Below are positions 9,988 to 20,039 of a stretch of 64,000 nt of DNA, one piece after another. The DNA is from Eriocheir sinensis (lineage: Eukaryota > Arthropoda > Malacostraca > Decapoda > Varunidae), in assembly GCF_024679095.1 (NCBI RefSeq), contig NC_066571.1:2235561-2299560 (forward strand). Direction: 5' to 3'. How positions within the stretch are numbered: position 1 is the stretch's first letter; every line of letters begins with the position of its first letter. A program made the position numbers and the translations under genes. The notes below the pieces were generated by a model. It did no database searches, had not been told where the DNA came from, and saw only the letters and a program-made list of their open reading frames with translations.

Positions 9988-11035
9988 GCCCGTACTTATA
10001 AAGAGTATGTTTCGCTTATGTGAGGCATAAATCAAGAAAATGGCGGACACCGAGACATAAGGGAAGCATAACCCTTAGGTTTCAACTAAGCGGAACATAA
10101 ACTGACTCGCCAGCTGCGCGCGGGGTGGAGGTAACATTGCATTCCTTAGGTCGACCTAAGCGAGGCATAACAGTCAAGATGGCGGAGGTAGTGGGTGCGC
10201 GTCCGCGGCAGCTGAGGACTTTTCGGGCACGAAGAGACGTCCTTGATGAGCTTCCGGACCCGGAATTGATCAAGAGGTACCGCCTGGACCGTGCAGGGAT
10301 ACTCTTCGTGACCGATTTGGTGCGTGAGGCCTTGACTGCTCCTACAAACAGGAACCAAGCCCTCTCCCCTGAGATGAAGGTCCTCATAACACTGAGGTAT
10401 CTTGCTGCGGGCAAAATGCAGCAGTGTAGCAGCGACGACTTGGGGCCTTCACAACAGACCGTCAGCAGGGTCACCCGGGAGACTGTGTACGCCCTTGCGG
10501 TAGCTGTTCCTGCTGCTGCTGCTGCTGATGTGGCTGGGGGTGAGGCTGTGGTCCCTCCTGCTGTTGCTCCTGGTGTAGCTGCTGCTGCTGTTGCTGCTGA
10601 CCTCGCTGGCTGCTGAGGGGCTCTAGAGGTCGGGGCTGGCTGTCCATGGCTGCTGACTGCCAGGTTGAAGCTCGCGGGAATGTTTGTTTACATGTTTGAG
10701 GGGCTACGTCCTTAATTTTATCATTATTCCATGTGATGTTGGTCTATGCATCGCCAACAATACTCGAAAATACTTTATTTTATTTTATACATATTTCCAA
10801 TACGTCAATATGCTTTTAACATCAAAATTATACCAAATTCCAACATTTTATTTTGAGTTGGTATCCCTTTCTTAGGTGCAGCTCAGGGGTTGGCAACGAT
10901 GTACTAATACTCGCTTATGTCGAGCTGGTTATGTTGAGGGGGTGAAACATAAGGAGGGGGGTTATGTCTCGTCATTGTTAATACTCGGATATGTTTCAGT
11001 TTACGTCTCACATAAATTTCTTTATAAGTACGGGC
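9988..11035 (+). mobile_element. PIF/Harbinger-type DNA transposon, deletion derivative
   Basis: The 1048-bp element has terminal inverted repeats GCCCGTACTTATAAAGA (9988-10004) and its complement (11019-11035), flanked by a 3-bp direct repeat AGG (9985-9987 and 11036-11038). Three-base target duplication is typical of Harbinger. TTATG/CATAA motifs cluster near both ends (about 10010-10170 and 10910-11015) and may be transposase-binding repeats. A perfect palindrome CTTAGGTCGACCTAAG lies at 10145-10160, with a near copy at 10075-10091. The element holds only the N-terminal part of a transposase, so it cannot move alone. Confidence 0.8.
10179..10616 (+). pseudogene. HARBI1-like transposase, N-terminal exon only
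   Basis: ATG at 10179 in CAAGATGGCG opens a frame of 145 codons. Residues 29-107 match the N-terminal region of PIF/Harbinger nucleases (HARBI1 family): LIKRYRLDRAGILFVTDLV (30-48), then NRNQALSPEMKVLITLRYLA (57-76), and a helix-turn-helix-like GPSQQTVSRVTRE (89-101). HARBI1-family nucleases are DDE enzymes of about 350 residues; the catalytic domain is absent here. Homology stops after residue 107 exactly at GCG|GTAGCT, a plausible splice donor. Reading on gives an alanine-rich tail from a CTG/GCT triplet repeat up to a TGA at 10614, which is probably intron. An in-frame upstream GTG exists, but the ATG suits the family better. Confidence 0.75.
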
Positions 11036-11165
11036 AGGTACCCATTTATCGACCAACACGACAAGGCAGATGAACAGCTGGGTGGGCTACGCGTCGACCG
11101 GGATTCGAACCCAGACCCGCAGATATGTAGCCAGGCGGGCTAACCACTATACAATGCACGTTGGA
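11036..11165 (-). mobile_element. tRNA-derived SINE, family B, tRNA-like head
   Basis: On the minus strand: A-box region TATAGTGGTTAGC (11139-11151) and B box GGTTCGAATCC (11101-11111), about 40 bp apart, then GACGCGTAGCCCACC, GTTCATC and GATAAATGGGTACCT. The head resembles tRNA-Asp/Glu-type D-arm sequence (TATAGTGGTTAG). The rest lies beyond the Harbinger insertion. Confidence 0.75.
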
Positions 11166-11989
11166 GCAGAGGACTCTGACAGATGACTTGACTTACTCTA
11201 TGAAACTGTCATTGCACAGGCCAGCATAAATTTCCCAATAGTAACTCACTTACCGATAGCCACAACTATATACAACGTTATATCATACAATCCAACAACG
11301 TTGTATACAGTAGAGTATTAATTTGCCGGTAATATCAAGTACGTTGTCTACATGAATGACGCTGATAAAGCCTTGGCGAGGTTGCAGCACAGCACCACGC
11401 CGCCGGAGCCTCGCCTGCACGCCACCATGGCAGGACGGTCTCGGCGCTCAGAGTAGGTCACCGGGACTCCCGCCGTGACAGACGGAGAACGCGTTGCTAA
11501 CACAAACATACACACCGAAAAGGCACTGAGACTGTTGCTTATTATATTTCTTACCCAATCCCGGAAAAAAATGTACAAAGGCAGGTAGTGAAAGGAGCCA
11601 TTATGTAGAAAATAGTAAAAACTAAATTTTAGCTCATATAAGGGATGATAAAAGAAGTCTAAATCATTGCATTTTGAAGTCAACAACGATTTAAAATCTT
11701 TGAAAAGATAAACAAAACTGATGTTAGGTGCACAAGGTGTTCAGGAAGCTCAGGAAGCGGCAACACATCTAACAGAGCCGGCTATGGGATGGAGTTATGG
11801 GAGATGTGATGGGATGGGGCGGGGGTGGGGTGGAGTGGGGTGTGGATGGGTGGGGTGGGGTGGGGAGGGGTGAGATGCGGTGGTGTGGTGTGGTGGTGAC
11901 GTTAGGAGGGAGACCAAGGCCCAGTGCCACAGACAACACTTCCTTTGTGTCCGGCCATTGACTTTTGCTTCATGCGCCTTCGAGGGGGC
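11166..11989. other. No gene; G-rich stretch at 11810-11890
   Basis: Mostly unique sequence. GGGGT/GGATG-rich DNA at 11810-11890 followed by GGGAGACCAAGGCCCAGT resembles 12260-12400, so the two were duplicated around the candidate exon at 12076. Confidence 0.45.
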
Positions 11990-12034
11990 GGCGGCCCTTG
12001 AACTGTCTCCTTAGCTGTAAAAAAAAAAAAAAAT
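11990..12034 (+). mobile_element. SINE-like family D, 3' fragment
   Basis: CCCTTGAACTGTCTCCTTAGC then TGT and poly(A) is the 3' end of family D; the 5' part is absent. Confidence 0.6.
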
Positions 12035-12075
12035 GCACGGCCACTGCACCCACAGCCGCCTCTTACCTTATTTAG

Positions 12076-12165
12076 GTGGTGCAGACTGTCCTGGTGCTGC
12101 CGCTGCTGCTGTCGTCACTCGTGGTGGTGGCCCTCGTGTGGCTCTCAGTCCGATCCTCGTCGTAG
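12076..12165 (+). CDS. Candidate terminal exon encoding a membrane helix
   Basis: A good splice acceptor (pyrimidine-rich CCGCCTCTTACCTTATTTAG, 12056-12075) precedes 29 codons and a TAG. The peptide is almost wholly hydrophobic (VLVLPLLLSSLVVVALVWL) and ends VRSSS, like a single-pass membrane anchor with a tiny cytoplasmic tail. No upstream exon was found in the window. A donor-like AAG|GTAAAC at 12173 allows an internal exon instead, but this frame stops before it. CTG/GTG triplets could create such a helix by chance. Confidence 0.25.
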   Translation: MVQTVLVLPLLLSSLVVVALVWLSVRSSS

Positions 12166-12183
12166 TCTAGAAGGTAAACAAGA

Positions 12184-13905
12184 CACATTACCCGGAGAGA
12201 GGCAGTGAGCACCCACAAGGAACACGGAAGGGACACAACAAAGCGGTTGTGGGTTGAGTTATTGGGTGGGTTTGGTTGGGTGGGGTGGTGGGATGGAATG
12301 GGATGGGATGGAGCGGGGCAGGGTGTGGTGTGGTTGGGTGGGGAGGAGTGAGGTGAGGTGGTGTGGTGTGGCGGTGGTGTGGAGAGGGAGACCAAGGACC
12401 AGTCGGCGGCCCGCACACTCTCGGTGGCGGGCGCTGCCAAGGCAGTCTGGTGCAGTTTGGAGATCAATATCATGAACTAACACTGCTCACGGTGATTAAG
12501 GACAAACTAAACTGTTGTTCCACTTTGAAATCAACATTCAACTTTTTAACAACTATAATTTACTGAAGTTCGAGTTAGCTACACATAACTGACACATTAA
12601 TAACACATCTAGTAATTCATAAACAGTAAATGTATTAGTATTGAAAAATGAAATATTATTTATTAAAACTCCATAAAAATGTACTTTGTCAACCATTGAG
12701 TACACAAAAATTACTAAGGAGTGCAAGGGGGAGGCGAGTGCCGTGTTGGGGACGAGGTGCAGCACACGGGCGGGGTTGAGGGAGCTGTAAAAACCACTCT
12801 TTACACTTCCAAAAGTTCTGCCACAACTGTACAGGCTACTGCTAGCTGGGAACAAAAGGTCGTCCAAGAGTGTCGGGCAGTTCACCACGTCCAAGAACAA
12901 CAATGATCTAACTAGTTCAAAATGGGGAGTCACCAAGAACGAAGGTAGGGAGGGCAGTCAGCACGGGGAGGGACTTTTGGAACTCACAGCCGAGGGGCGC
13001 CCAGGGCAGGGGGGTGTAGGGTGCTGGATGCCGGGACCGCCCCCCTCTGCCACCCTCCATTGAGCTTCTCACCCTCCATCTGAGTCTCCTGCTTCTATAA
13101 TGAGGCTTAGTGAGGCAGTACTTCCTGTGGAGGCGATGGATATTAAGTGGAAAGAAACTTCAAGCCGTTACAAAGTGATGAGAACTAAATGATTAACACA
13201 AGCTCAGGTGTCTGTGGCTCAAAAATGCACAGTAAGATGCTTGCCTACATGCTGGTGCTTGCTGAAGGCACAGGCAGAACCTTTATGGCAATTAAATTTA
13301 GCATAACATGAAGTGACTAAACTCAAAGGTAGGTTTTAAATGTATTCAAAAGGTTGTAGCACAGGAAAACTCACTTATACCTTACCTACCGTGACGCACA
13401 GGACGCGGGTGCTCAGGGTGGACGAAACATGTCTCCCTACCAACGCCGCCAGATGGTCGTGTTCAGGCGATTATATTTGCCGATTTCCAGCCCCAAAACT
13501 GTCTCCACAACCCCTTTAACTAGTTTTACATAAAGTTATCGTTAAATGGTTAATTATCGGTGTTTCTTGGCAAGAGTTATGAGTCAGAAACCGGTAAATA
13601 CGATGCTCTGAGTACGATAATCTGGCAACGTTGCTCCCTACCTAGACCCTGCCCCCTCACTCTGACACCTTGGTACTCCTCTTGACCTTACTACTAATCT
13701 CTCATTACTCTACTTACTTGGTTCTTACTATAATTACCTTGCGTCTCTTCTTCCTTTGATTACCCTGTACCATTCAGCCACATCTTCAAGTTCTCGGTAC
13801 CATTATTTTGATCCCCTCACGCCCTCTCCAGTTACATGACCCTGAGTTAATATATGCTTGTTAAGAAACGGGACACGTTGAAGTAAAAAGAGTGGATAAA
13901 CGTAA
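12184..13905. other. No recognised gene
   Basis: 12250-12390 is G-rich (GGGTGGGGTGGTGGGATGG-like) and duplicates 11810-11930. From 12470 to 13900 the sequence is AT-balanced and looks unique. A donor-like ACG|GTAGGTAAG lies on the minus strand near 13393 with no supporting frame. Confidence 0.4.
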
Positions 13906-13938
13906 GTCTTGGGCCAGAGGGAGAAGGTGTCCTGAAAG

Positions 13939-14449
13939 CGAGATGAAATTGATGATATCGTTGGACTAAAGAAAATAAAAGATCAAAATAGGAAAGTGAC
14001 GTAAGAAGAGTGAAGAACAGGAGAAGGTGTCGTGAAAGGGACGTAAGAAAAGTGAAGAAAAGGAGAAGGTGTCGTGAAAGGGACGTAAGAAAAGTGAAGA
14101 AAAGGAGAAGGTGTCGTGAAAGGGACGTAAGAAGAGTGAAGAAAAGGAGAAGGTGTCGTGAAAGGGACGTAAGAAGAGTGAAGAAAAGGAGAAGGTGTCG
14201 TGAAAGGGACGTAAGAAGAGTGAAGAAAAGGAGAAGGTGTCGTGAGAGGGACGTAAGAAGAGTGAAGAAAAGGAGAAGGTGTCGTGAAAGGGACGTAAGA
14301 AAAGTGAAGAAAAGGAGAAGGTGTCGTGAGAGGGACGTAAGAAGAGTGAAGAAAAGGGAAAGTGTCGTGAAAGTGAGATGAAATTGATGATATAGTTGGA
14401 CTAAAGAACAAAAAGAACAAAATAGGAAAGGAACGTAATAAGAGTGAAG
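13939..14449. repeat. 42-bp minisatellite inside a longer duplicated unit
   Basis: About nine copies of a 42-bp unit (AAAAGTGAAGAAAAGGAGAA, GGTGTCGTGAAAGGGACGTA, AG) span 14005-14370. A longer segment starting GAGATGAAATTGATGATAT is present once before (13939-14015) and once after (14373-14449) the array. Open frames on both strands reflect the period being a multiple of three. Confidence 0.9.
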
Positions 14450-14479
14450 AAAAGGAGGAAAACACAAGCATAGAGGGGA

Positions 14480-14550
14480 GATTATTATTGCTTCCTTTTT
14501 TTGTGCCCTTGAGCTGTCTCCTTTGTTGTAAAAAAAAAAAAAAAAAAACC
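14480..14550 (+). mobile_element. SINE-like family D, 5'-truncated copy with target duplication
   Basis: TTATTATTGCTTCC, a T-run, TGTGCCCTTGAGCTGTCTCC, TTTGTTGT and poly(A). An 8-bp direct repeat AGAGGGGA flanks it (14472-14479 and 14551-14558). 5' truncation, poly(A) and a target duplication together indicate LINE-driven retrotransposition. Confidence 0.75.
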
Positions 14551-14828
14551 AGAGGGGACAGCGACAACATAAGGGAAGAAGGAACGGGTGAAAGTTGAAT
14601 TGATGGGAGTAAAATGCGTAGAGTGAAATCAATGAAGAGAGGGAATGTAGATGAGAGGCGATGGGGGTGAGGAAAACGATCTCCATGAGACGCGTAACTT
14701 AGTAAAATGTTGACTCGCCCCATCAATGCCTCTGAGGAGCTTAAGGACCATCTAACAAAAGAGAACCTGATGTCTTCATTATGCGATAAATCAACCAGAT
14801 GCGAAATTAGTATGAAATATATGGAAAT

Positions 14829-14835
14829 TAGCACC

Positions 14836-14870
<35 letters not shown>

Positions 14871-15385
14871 AAACCCCCACACTCATCCCCCCCAAGTACA
14901 CCCACATGCACCCACACACATACACCCCCACACACTGACACCCCCACGCTCACCCCCCCCCCCAGTACACACACACGCACCCACACACATACACCCCCCC
15001 ACACACACTGAAACCCCCACACTCACCCCCCCCCAGTACACCCACATGCACCCACACACATACCCCCCCCACACACTGACACCCCCACACTCACCCCCCC
15101 CCAGTACACACACACGCACACACACACATACACCCCCACACACACACTGAAACCCCCACACACACACTGAAACCCCCACACTCACCCCCCCCCCAGTACA
15201 CCCACATGCACACACACATACCCCCACACACTGACAACCCCACACCACCCCCCATTACACACACACGCACACACACACATACACCCCCACACACACACTG
15301 ACACCCCCACACTCACCCCCCCCCCAGTACACACACACGCACCCACACACATACCCCCCCACACCCACTCTCCCCCCACACACAC
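14829..15385. repeat. CA/C-rich minisatellite
   Basis: Starts with (CA)20 and continues as imperfect units of about 60-65 bp containing CACTGAAACCCCCACACTCA, a C-run of 7-10, AGTACAC and CACACATAC. C-run length varies between units. Confidence 0.9.
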
Positions 15386-15834
15386 TATATCTATTTTCAC
15401 TTGCTTTGCCTAAGAAAAAAAGAGATAGGCTTGAAGGCTTGAAGGAATCGATCAAAAATCCGTTTCGCAGCCGCTTCCAATCACACTTACACACAGTTAC
15501 ACACATACACATATCCCCCTATCTACCTCACACACACGCACATGAGTTCTTCCTGATGGGTTCCTGAGGGCGGCGCAGCACCTCGTCACACTCTGCCCAG
15601 TCCGCGCCTCTCCTCGCCCCGTCGTTAGCACACTCGCTGCATAGCCAACAAGGAAATTAGGCCTACCCGCGTTTTCTTTCTCCTCAGTTCGGCACACACA
15701 GGCCGCTGGATTTTTGGTGTTTGTGTCTGAGGCTTTGTGTGCTTGTGTGCGCGTCCTTGGGTGTGTGAGGATGGAGTGGGGGAGAAAAGACGCGGTTGGC
15801 GGAGGGGGATATGGAGGTGGGAGAGTAATGTTAG
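15386..15834. other. No recognised feature
   Basis: Nothing coding is recognisable. Confidence 0.4.
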
Positions 15835-16077
15835 TTAAGGAAGATTTAACCCGGTAGCTGCGGGGATCATGTTTCTTAAAGGCCCCTCTAAGCGAGAAAA
15901 ATGAAAAAAATCATCACTCACGCAAACCATTTCGTAATATATATATACGCATTTGTGATCAGTTTATGCATCATCTATTTTGGGGGTTTATATCATGGCA
16001 AAAATGTGGCCCGTCGCTGCTACACGGTAAAGCCACAAATTTGGCCCGTCGCTGCTACCGGGTTAAGGAAGATTTAA
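15835..16077 (+). mobile_element. TTAA-flanked MITE (piggyBac-like), copy 1
   Basis: The element reads TTAA-CCCGGTAGCTGCGGGG (from 15846) to CCCGTCGCTGCTACCGGG-TTAA (to 16066). The termini are inverted repeats (CCCGGTAGC) and begin with CCC next to TTAA, as in piggyBac. The right end carries a duplicated terminal piece (GGCCCGTCGCTGCTAC twice). Unusually, a 15-bp direct repeat TTAAGGAAGATTTAA flanks it (15835-15849 and 16063-16077), longer than the 4-bp TTAA expected. A second copy lies inverted at 46107-46288. Confidence 0.7.
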
Positions 16078-16387
16078 TGGCCTTCGTGGTGCACGCTTAA
16101 TGAAGATACATGGGGAGGGATACGCTGCAGTAGTTCGATCGACTGGTGCGTTGCATGCCATTATATTACATGTAAGTAAACAGAATCTCTCCAATATCAT
16201 TAGCGGATACAAACAGGTGGCAGTAATTATGGATATGGATCACCGTGCATCAGTCTGTTAGGGTACTTGCAGTGGTATGTATTATAATTCCTAGGTGTGC
16301 ATCGTCGTCGTGTTGCAAGCCACAGCAGTTACCTGGCAGTGCTGAGGGTGCGGCGAGAAGACGAGAGGAAGATTCGCAACAAGAAAC

Positions 16388-16560
16388 GGCCCGAAATTGT
16401 CTATCTATCGGCCATCCCCCTAACTCTTTATAGGAGCAGTGAGTAGCGGGCTTTTTTTTTTACATTTGCTACCTTTTTTTATGCCCTTAAACTGACTCCT
16501 CTGCTGTAAAAAAAAAAAAAAAAAGAAAGAGGCGAGCATCAAGACACTTCTCCCGAAATT
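16388..16560 (+). mobile_element. SINE-like family D, tandem copy 1
   Basis: CCCGAAATTG, ATCGGCCA, CTAACTCTTTATAGGAGCAG, TGAGTAGCGGGC, T-run, TGCCCTTAAACTGACTCCTC, TGCTGT and poly(A), then AAGAGGCGAGCATCAAGACAC linking to the next copy. Confidence 0.8.
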
Positions 16561-16735
16561 GACCTATCTATCGGCCACTTCCCTAACTCTTTATAGGAGC
16601 AGTGAGTAGCGGGCTTTTTTTTTAACATTTGCTACCTTTTTTATGCCCTTAAACTGACTCCTCTGCTGTAAAAAAGAAAAGAAAAAAAAGAGGCGAACAT
16701 CAAGACACTTCTCCCGAAATTGATCTCTTTTGGCC
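16551..16735 (+). mobile_element. SINE-like family D, tandem copy 2
   Basis: Near-identical repeat of copy 1 including the linker GAGGCGAACATCAAGACAC, so the unit was duplicated in tandem after insertion. Confidence 0.8.
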
Positions 16736-16830
16736 ACTTGTCTTTATTTAACTTTAAAGCATCAGTGACTAGCGTTTTGTTTTTCTTTTTTTTCTTTTAC
16801 CTTTGAGCTACTTCCCTTACTGTAAAAAAA
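16725..16830 (+). mobile_element. SINE-like family D, tandem copy 3 (degenerate)
   Basis: CCCGAAATTGATCTCTTTTGG, GGCCACTTG, CATCAGTGACTAGCG, T-rich run, TTGAGCTACTTCCCTTACTG and a short A-run: the same order as copies 1 and 2 but more diverged. Confidence 0.6.
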
Positions 16831-17060
16831 TGCAGCTTGGGAGTATAAAAAATAAAGGACAGTAAGGGAGTTTGACGGATAAGATAACATAAGGGTGTGA
16901 GGTGGAACATCAACATCGCCCTTGTAATCTTGAAATGTCTCCAGCCTATTGCTTCTAAGTGTTGAGAGTTATTATACCCGTATGTCCACGTTAAGCTTTC
17001 TGTGATGGTAATGATTCTTGAATGTCCATAAATCTTCAGACAACGCGACACCACCACATG

Positions 17061-17062
<2 letters not shown>
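16831..17062. other. No recognised feature
   Basis: Short unique-looking stretch between repeats. Confidence 0.4.
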
Positions 17063-17384
<322 letters not shown>

Positions 17385-17499
17385 CCTCCCCACCTCCACA
17401 CTAATGAAGGATGAGTCGCAATCCCGCGGAAGGTGTCACCGAGGACGAGGGGATAAGGGGACTCTGTTTTAGCCTCGCATGAAAGTTTTGTCTGGTGTT

Positions 17500-17850
17500 T
17501 CTGTCAGTGGTAAGGAGGGAGAGGAGGAAGGGAAGTAGGAGAGAGGTAGAACTGGAGCGGTGAGGTTACGGAACTTGCTTAAAAGAAATACAGGTAAAGC
17601 TAAATGATTGTGTTTGGCTGCAGTGGTGTTGAGAGATATTAGGCGGAGGAAGGGAAGGAAGAAAGAGGCAGAGCTGGTGGCGGTGAGGCATGCGGTGATT
17701 GCTTAGAGGAAATACAGGCAAAGTTAAATGATCGTGTTTGGCTGTAGTGGTGTTGCTGCGAAGGTAGAGAGGGAGTATAGGAAAGCAGGATGGATGACTG
17801 GGGTGGGTGAGGCAAGCGGCGTTTGCGTTATATTAAGACGGAAACAGGTA
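17500..17850. repeat. Imperfect tandem triplication, about 120-bp unit
   Basis: Three diverged copies of a segment with GAGGAAGGGAAG, GGCGGTGAGG, TTGCTTA and GAAATACAGGTAAAGCTAAA; the phrase TGTTTGGCTGCAGTGGTGTT occurs in two of them. No coding content. Confidence 0.7.
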
Positions 17851-18519
17851 CAATTAATAACGACGTATCGAACTCTTCATTCTCTGAGCCATTGTGAAAA
17901 GGGTGCTGCGGACGCGTGCTTCTCAAGGTAAAGATGAATAAGACTGAAGATGAAAGGAAATGTCTTATCGATGTATATACTGGTTGTGATGTTTTGTGCC
18001 TGATACTATACACTTGCATGGTCGTTATCAGCACTCATGGTAATCACGGGCAAATTTATTCCCGTGTGCGCGTGTTAAGGGCAGGTGCAGGCTTGGTGTT
18101 TGAATATGTATGTATAATTTAAGTTACTGGATTTACCCTGTTCATACTCCCTTTTTATTTATTTATTTATTTATTTACATTTTTTATTTTTTGTTTATTT
18201 ATTTATTTTATTAATTTTTATTTATTATTATTATTATTTTTTTTGTGTGTGTGTTTATACGTACATACCCAAGTAAACATACAAGCGCCACGAAGCTTAT
18301 CCATTAGTGCAACGTATAATCCTCTTCCTCTCCACCTTCCTCCTTCTCTTCATTTCACTCTCTCTTCTTCCTCCGCAACATTCCTTCACAATTTCCTCTG
18401 CATGCATTTCTATTTCCCCGTCTCCTTCCTATTCCCCTCCCCACCCCGCCCTCCTCCTAGCAACTCTTCCTTTGTATCTCCCACCCACAGCCTCCTCATC
18501 GCATCCTCTCTTATCATCT
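17851..18519. other. No gene; AT-rich (TTTA)n at about 18150-18245
   Basis: A TTTA-rich tract is followed by pyrimidine-rich unique sequence leading into the 45-bp array. Confidence 0.5.
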
Positions 18520-18521
18520 CT

Positions 18522-19722
18522 TAGGTTCACATCCTCAAACATACCGGGTTCTCCTGACGCATCTATTAGGTCCACATTCTCAAACATACCGGGTTCTCCT
18601 GACGCATCTATTAGGTCCACATTCTCAAACATACCGGGTTCTCCTGACGCATCTATTAGGTCCACATTCTCAAACATACCGGGTTCTAATGACGCATCTA
18701 TTAGGTCCACATCCTCAAACATACCGGGTTCTAATGACGCATCTATTAGGTCCATATCCTCAAACATACCGGGTTCTAATGACGCATCTATTAGGTCCAT
18801 ATCCTCAAACATACCGGGTTCTAATGACGCATCTATTAGGTCCATATCCTCAAACATACCGGGTTCTAATGACGCATCTATTAGGTCCACATCCTCAAAC
18901 ATACCGGGTTCTAATGACGCATCTATTAGGTCCATATCCTCAAACATACCGGGTTCTAATGACATCTATTAGGTCCACATTCTCAAACATACCGGGTTCT
19001 AATGACGCATCTATTAGGTCCATATCCTCAAACATACCGGGTTCTAATGATCCACATCCTCAAACATACCGGGTTCTAATGACGCATCTATTAGGTCCAT
19101 ATCCTCAAACATACCGGGTTCTAATGACGCATCTATTAGGTCCATATCCTCAAACATACCGGGTTCTAATGACGCATCTATTAGGTCCACATCCTCAAAC
19201 ATACCGGGTTCTAATGACACATCTATTAGGTCCACATCCTCAAACATACCGGGTTCTAATGACACATCTATTAGGTCCATATCCTCAAACATACCGGGTT
19301 CTAATGACACATCTATTAGGTCCAATCTATTAGGTCCACATCCTCAAACATACCGGGTTCTAATGACGCATCTATTAGGTCCATATCCTCAAACATACCG
19401 GGTTCTAATGACACATCTATTAGGTCCATATCCTCAAACATACCGGGTTCTAATGACACATCTATTAGGTCCACATCCTCAAACATACCGGGTTCTAATG
19501 ACGCATCTATTAGGTCCATATCCTCAAACATACCGGGTTCTAATGACACATCTATTAGGTCCATATCCTCAAACATATCGGGTTCTAATGACGCATCTAT
19601 TAGGTCCACATCCTCAAACATATCGGGTTCTAATGACGCATTTATTAGGTCCATATCCTCAAACATACCGGGTTCTAATGACGCATCTATTAGGTCCACA
19701 TCCTCAAACATACCGGGTCCCC
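18522..19722. repeat. 45-bp minisatellite, about 27 copies
   Basis: Unit GGTCCACATCCTCAAACATA, CCGGGTTCTAATGACGCATC, TATTA. Common variants: CATATCC for CACATCC, TTCTCC for TTCTAA (first three units), ACACATC for ACGCATC. Units are shortened near 18962, 19050 and 19325, shifting the frame. Because 45 is a multiple of three and the unit lacks stops, open frames run on both strands (minus-strand repeat FEDVDLIDASLEPGM). I see no start, splice or expression signal that would make it a gene. Confidence 0.95.
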
Positions 19723-19754
19723 ATTATGACTATTTTCAAAGGCCACAGAAAAGA

Positions 19755-19885
19755 TTAACCCTGTCCTCATGGCTGGTTTCCCCGTTCACGATGCAGAAGT
19801 CAGGTAAAACTATCACTTGGATCACAAAACAGTCAATGGAAATCTCAGGAACTTCGACGAGAGGCTTGTCAAACAGGGGAACGGA
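19755..19885 (+). repeat. Dispersed repeat family E, diverged copy
   Basis: GGTAAAACTATCACTTGGATC, CAGTCAATGGAAATCTCAGG, CGAGAGGCTTGTCAAAC follows the order of family E at 30.3-31.0 kb (CAAACTATC, TCATGAAAC, GAAATGCC, CGAAAGCTTTGTCAAAT). Confidence 0.45.
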
Positions 19886-20039
19886 GGTGCCGAGGCGTTT
19901 AGGAATAGGGGCTTTAATCTCCGCCTCTCGCCCCGTTTACCTAACCTCCCTCTCCTTTTCCGTCACCCATTCCGACCCAACTTCTATCCCAAGACATGTA
20001 TCCTCGCCATAGACCGATAAGTCTTCTGGTGTCTGTTCT

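Noticed and set aside
11101..11151. Functional tRNA gene on the minus strand
   Set aside because: It lacks a paired acceptor stem and continues into SINE body sequence ending at the Harbinger insertion.
13380..13400. Splice donor on the minus strand (ACG|GTAGGTAAG)
   Set aside because: A good donor match but no supported exon frame or acceptor nearby.
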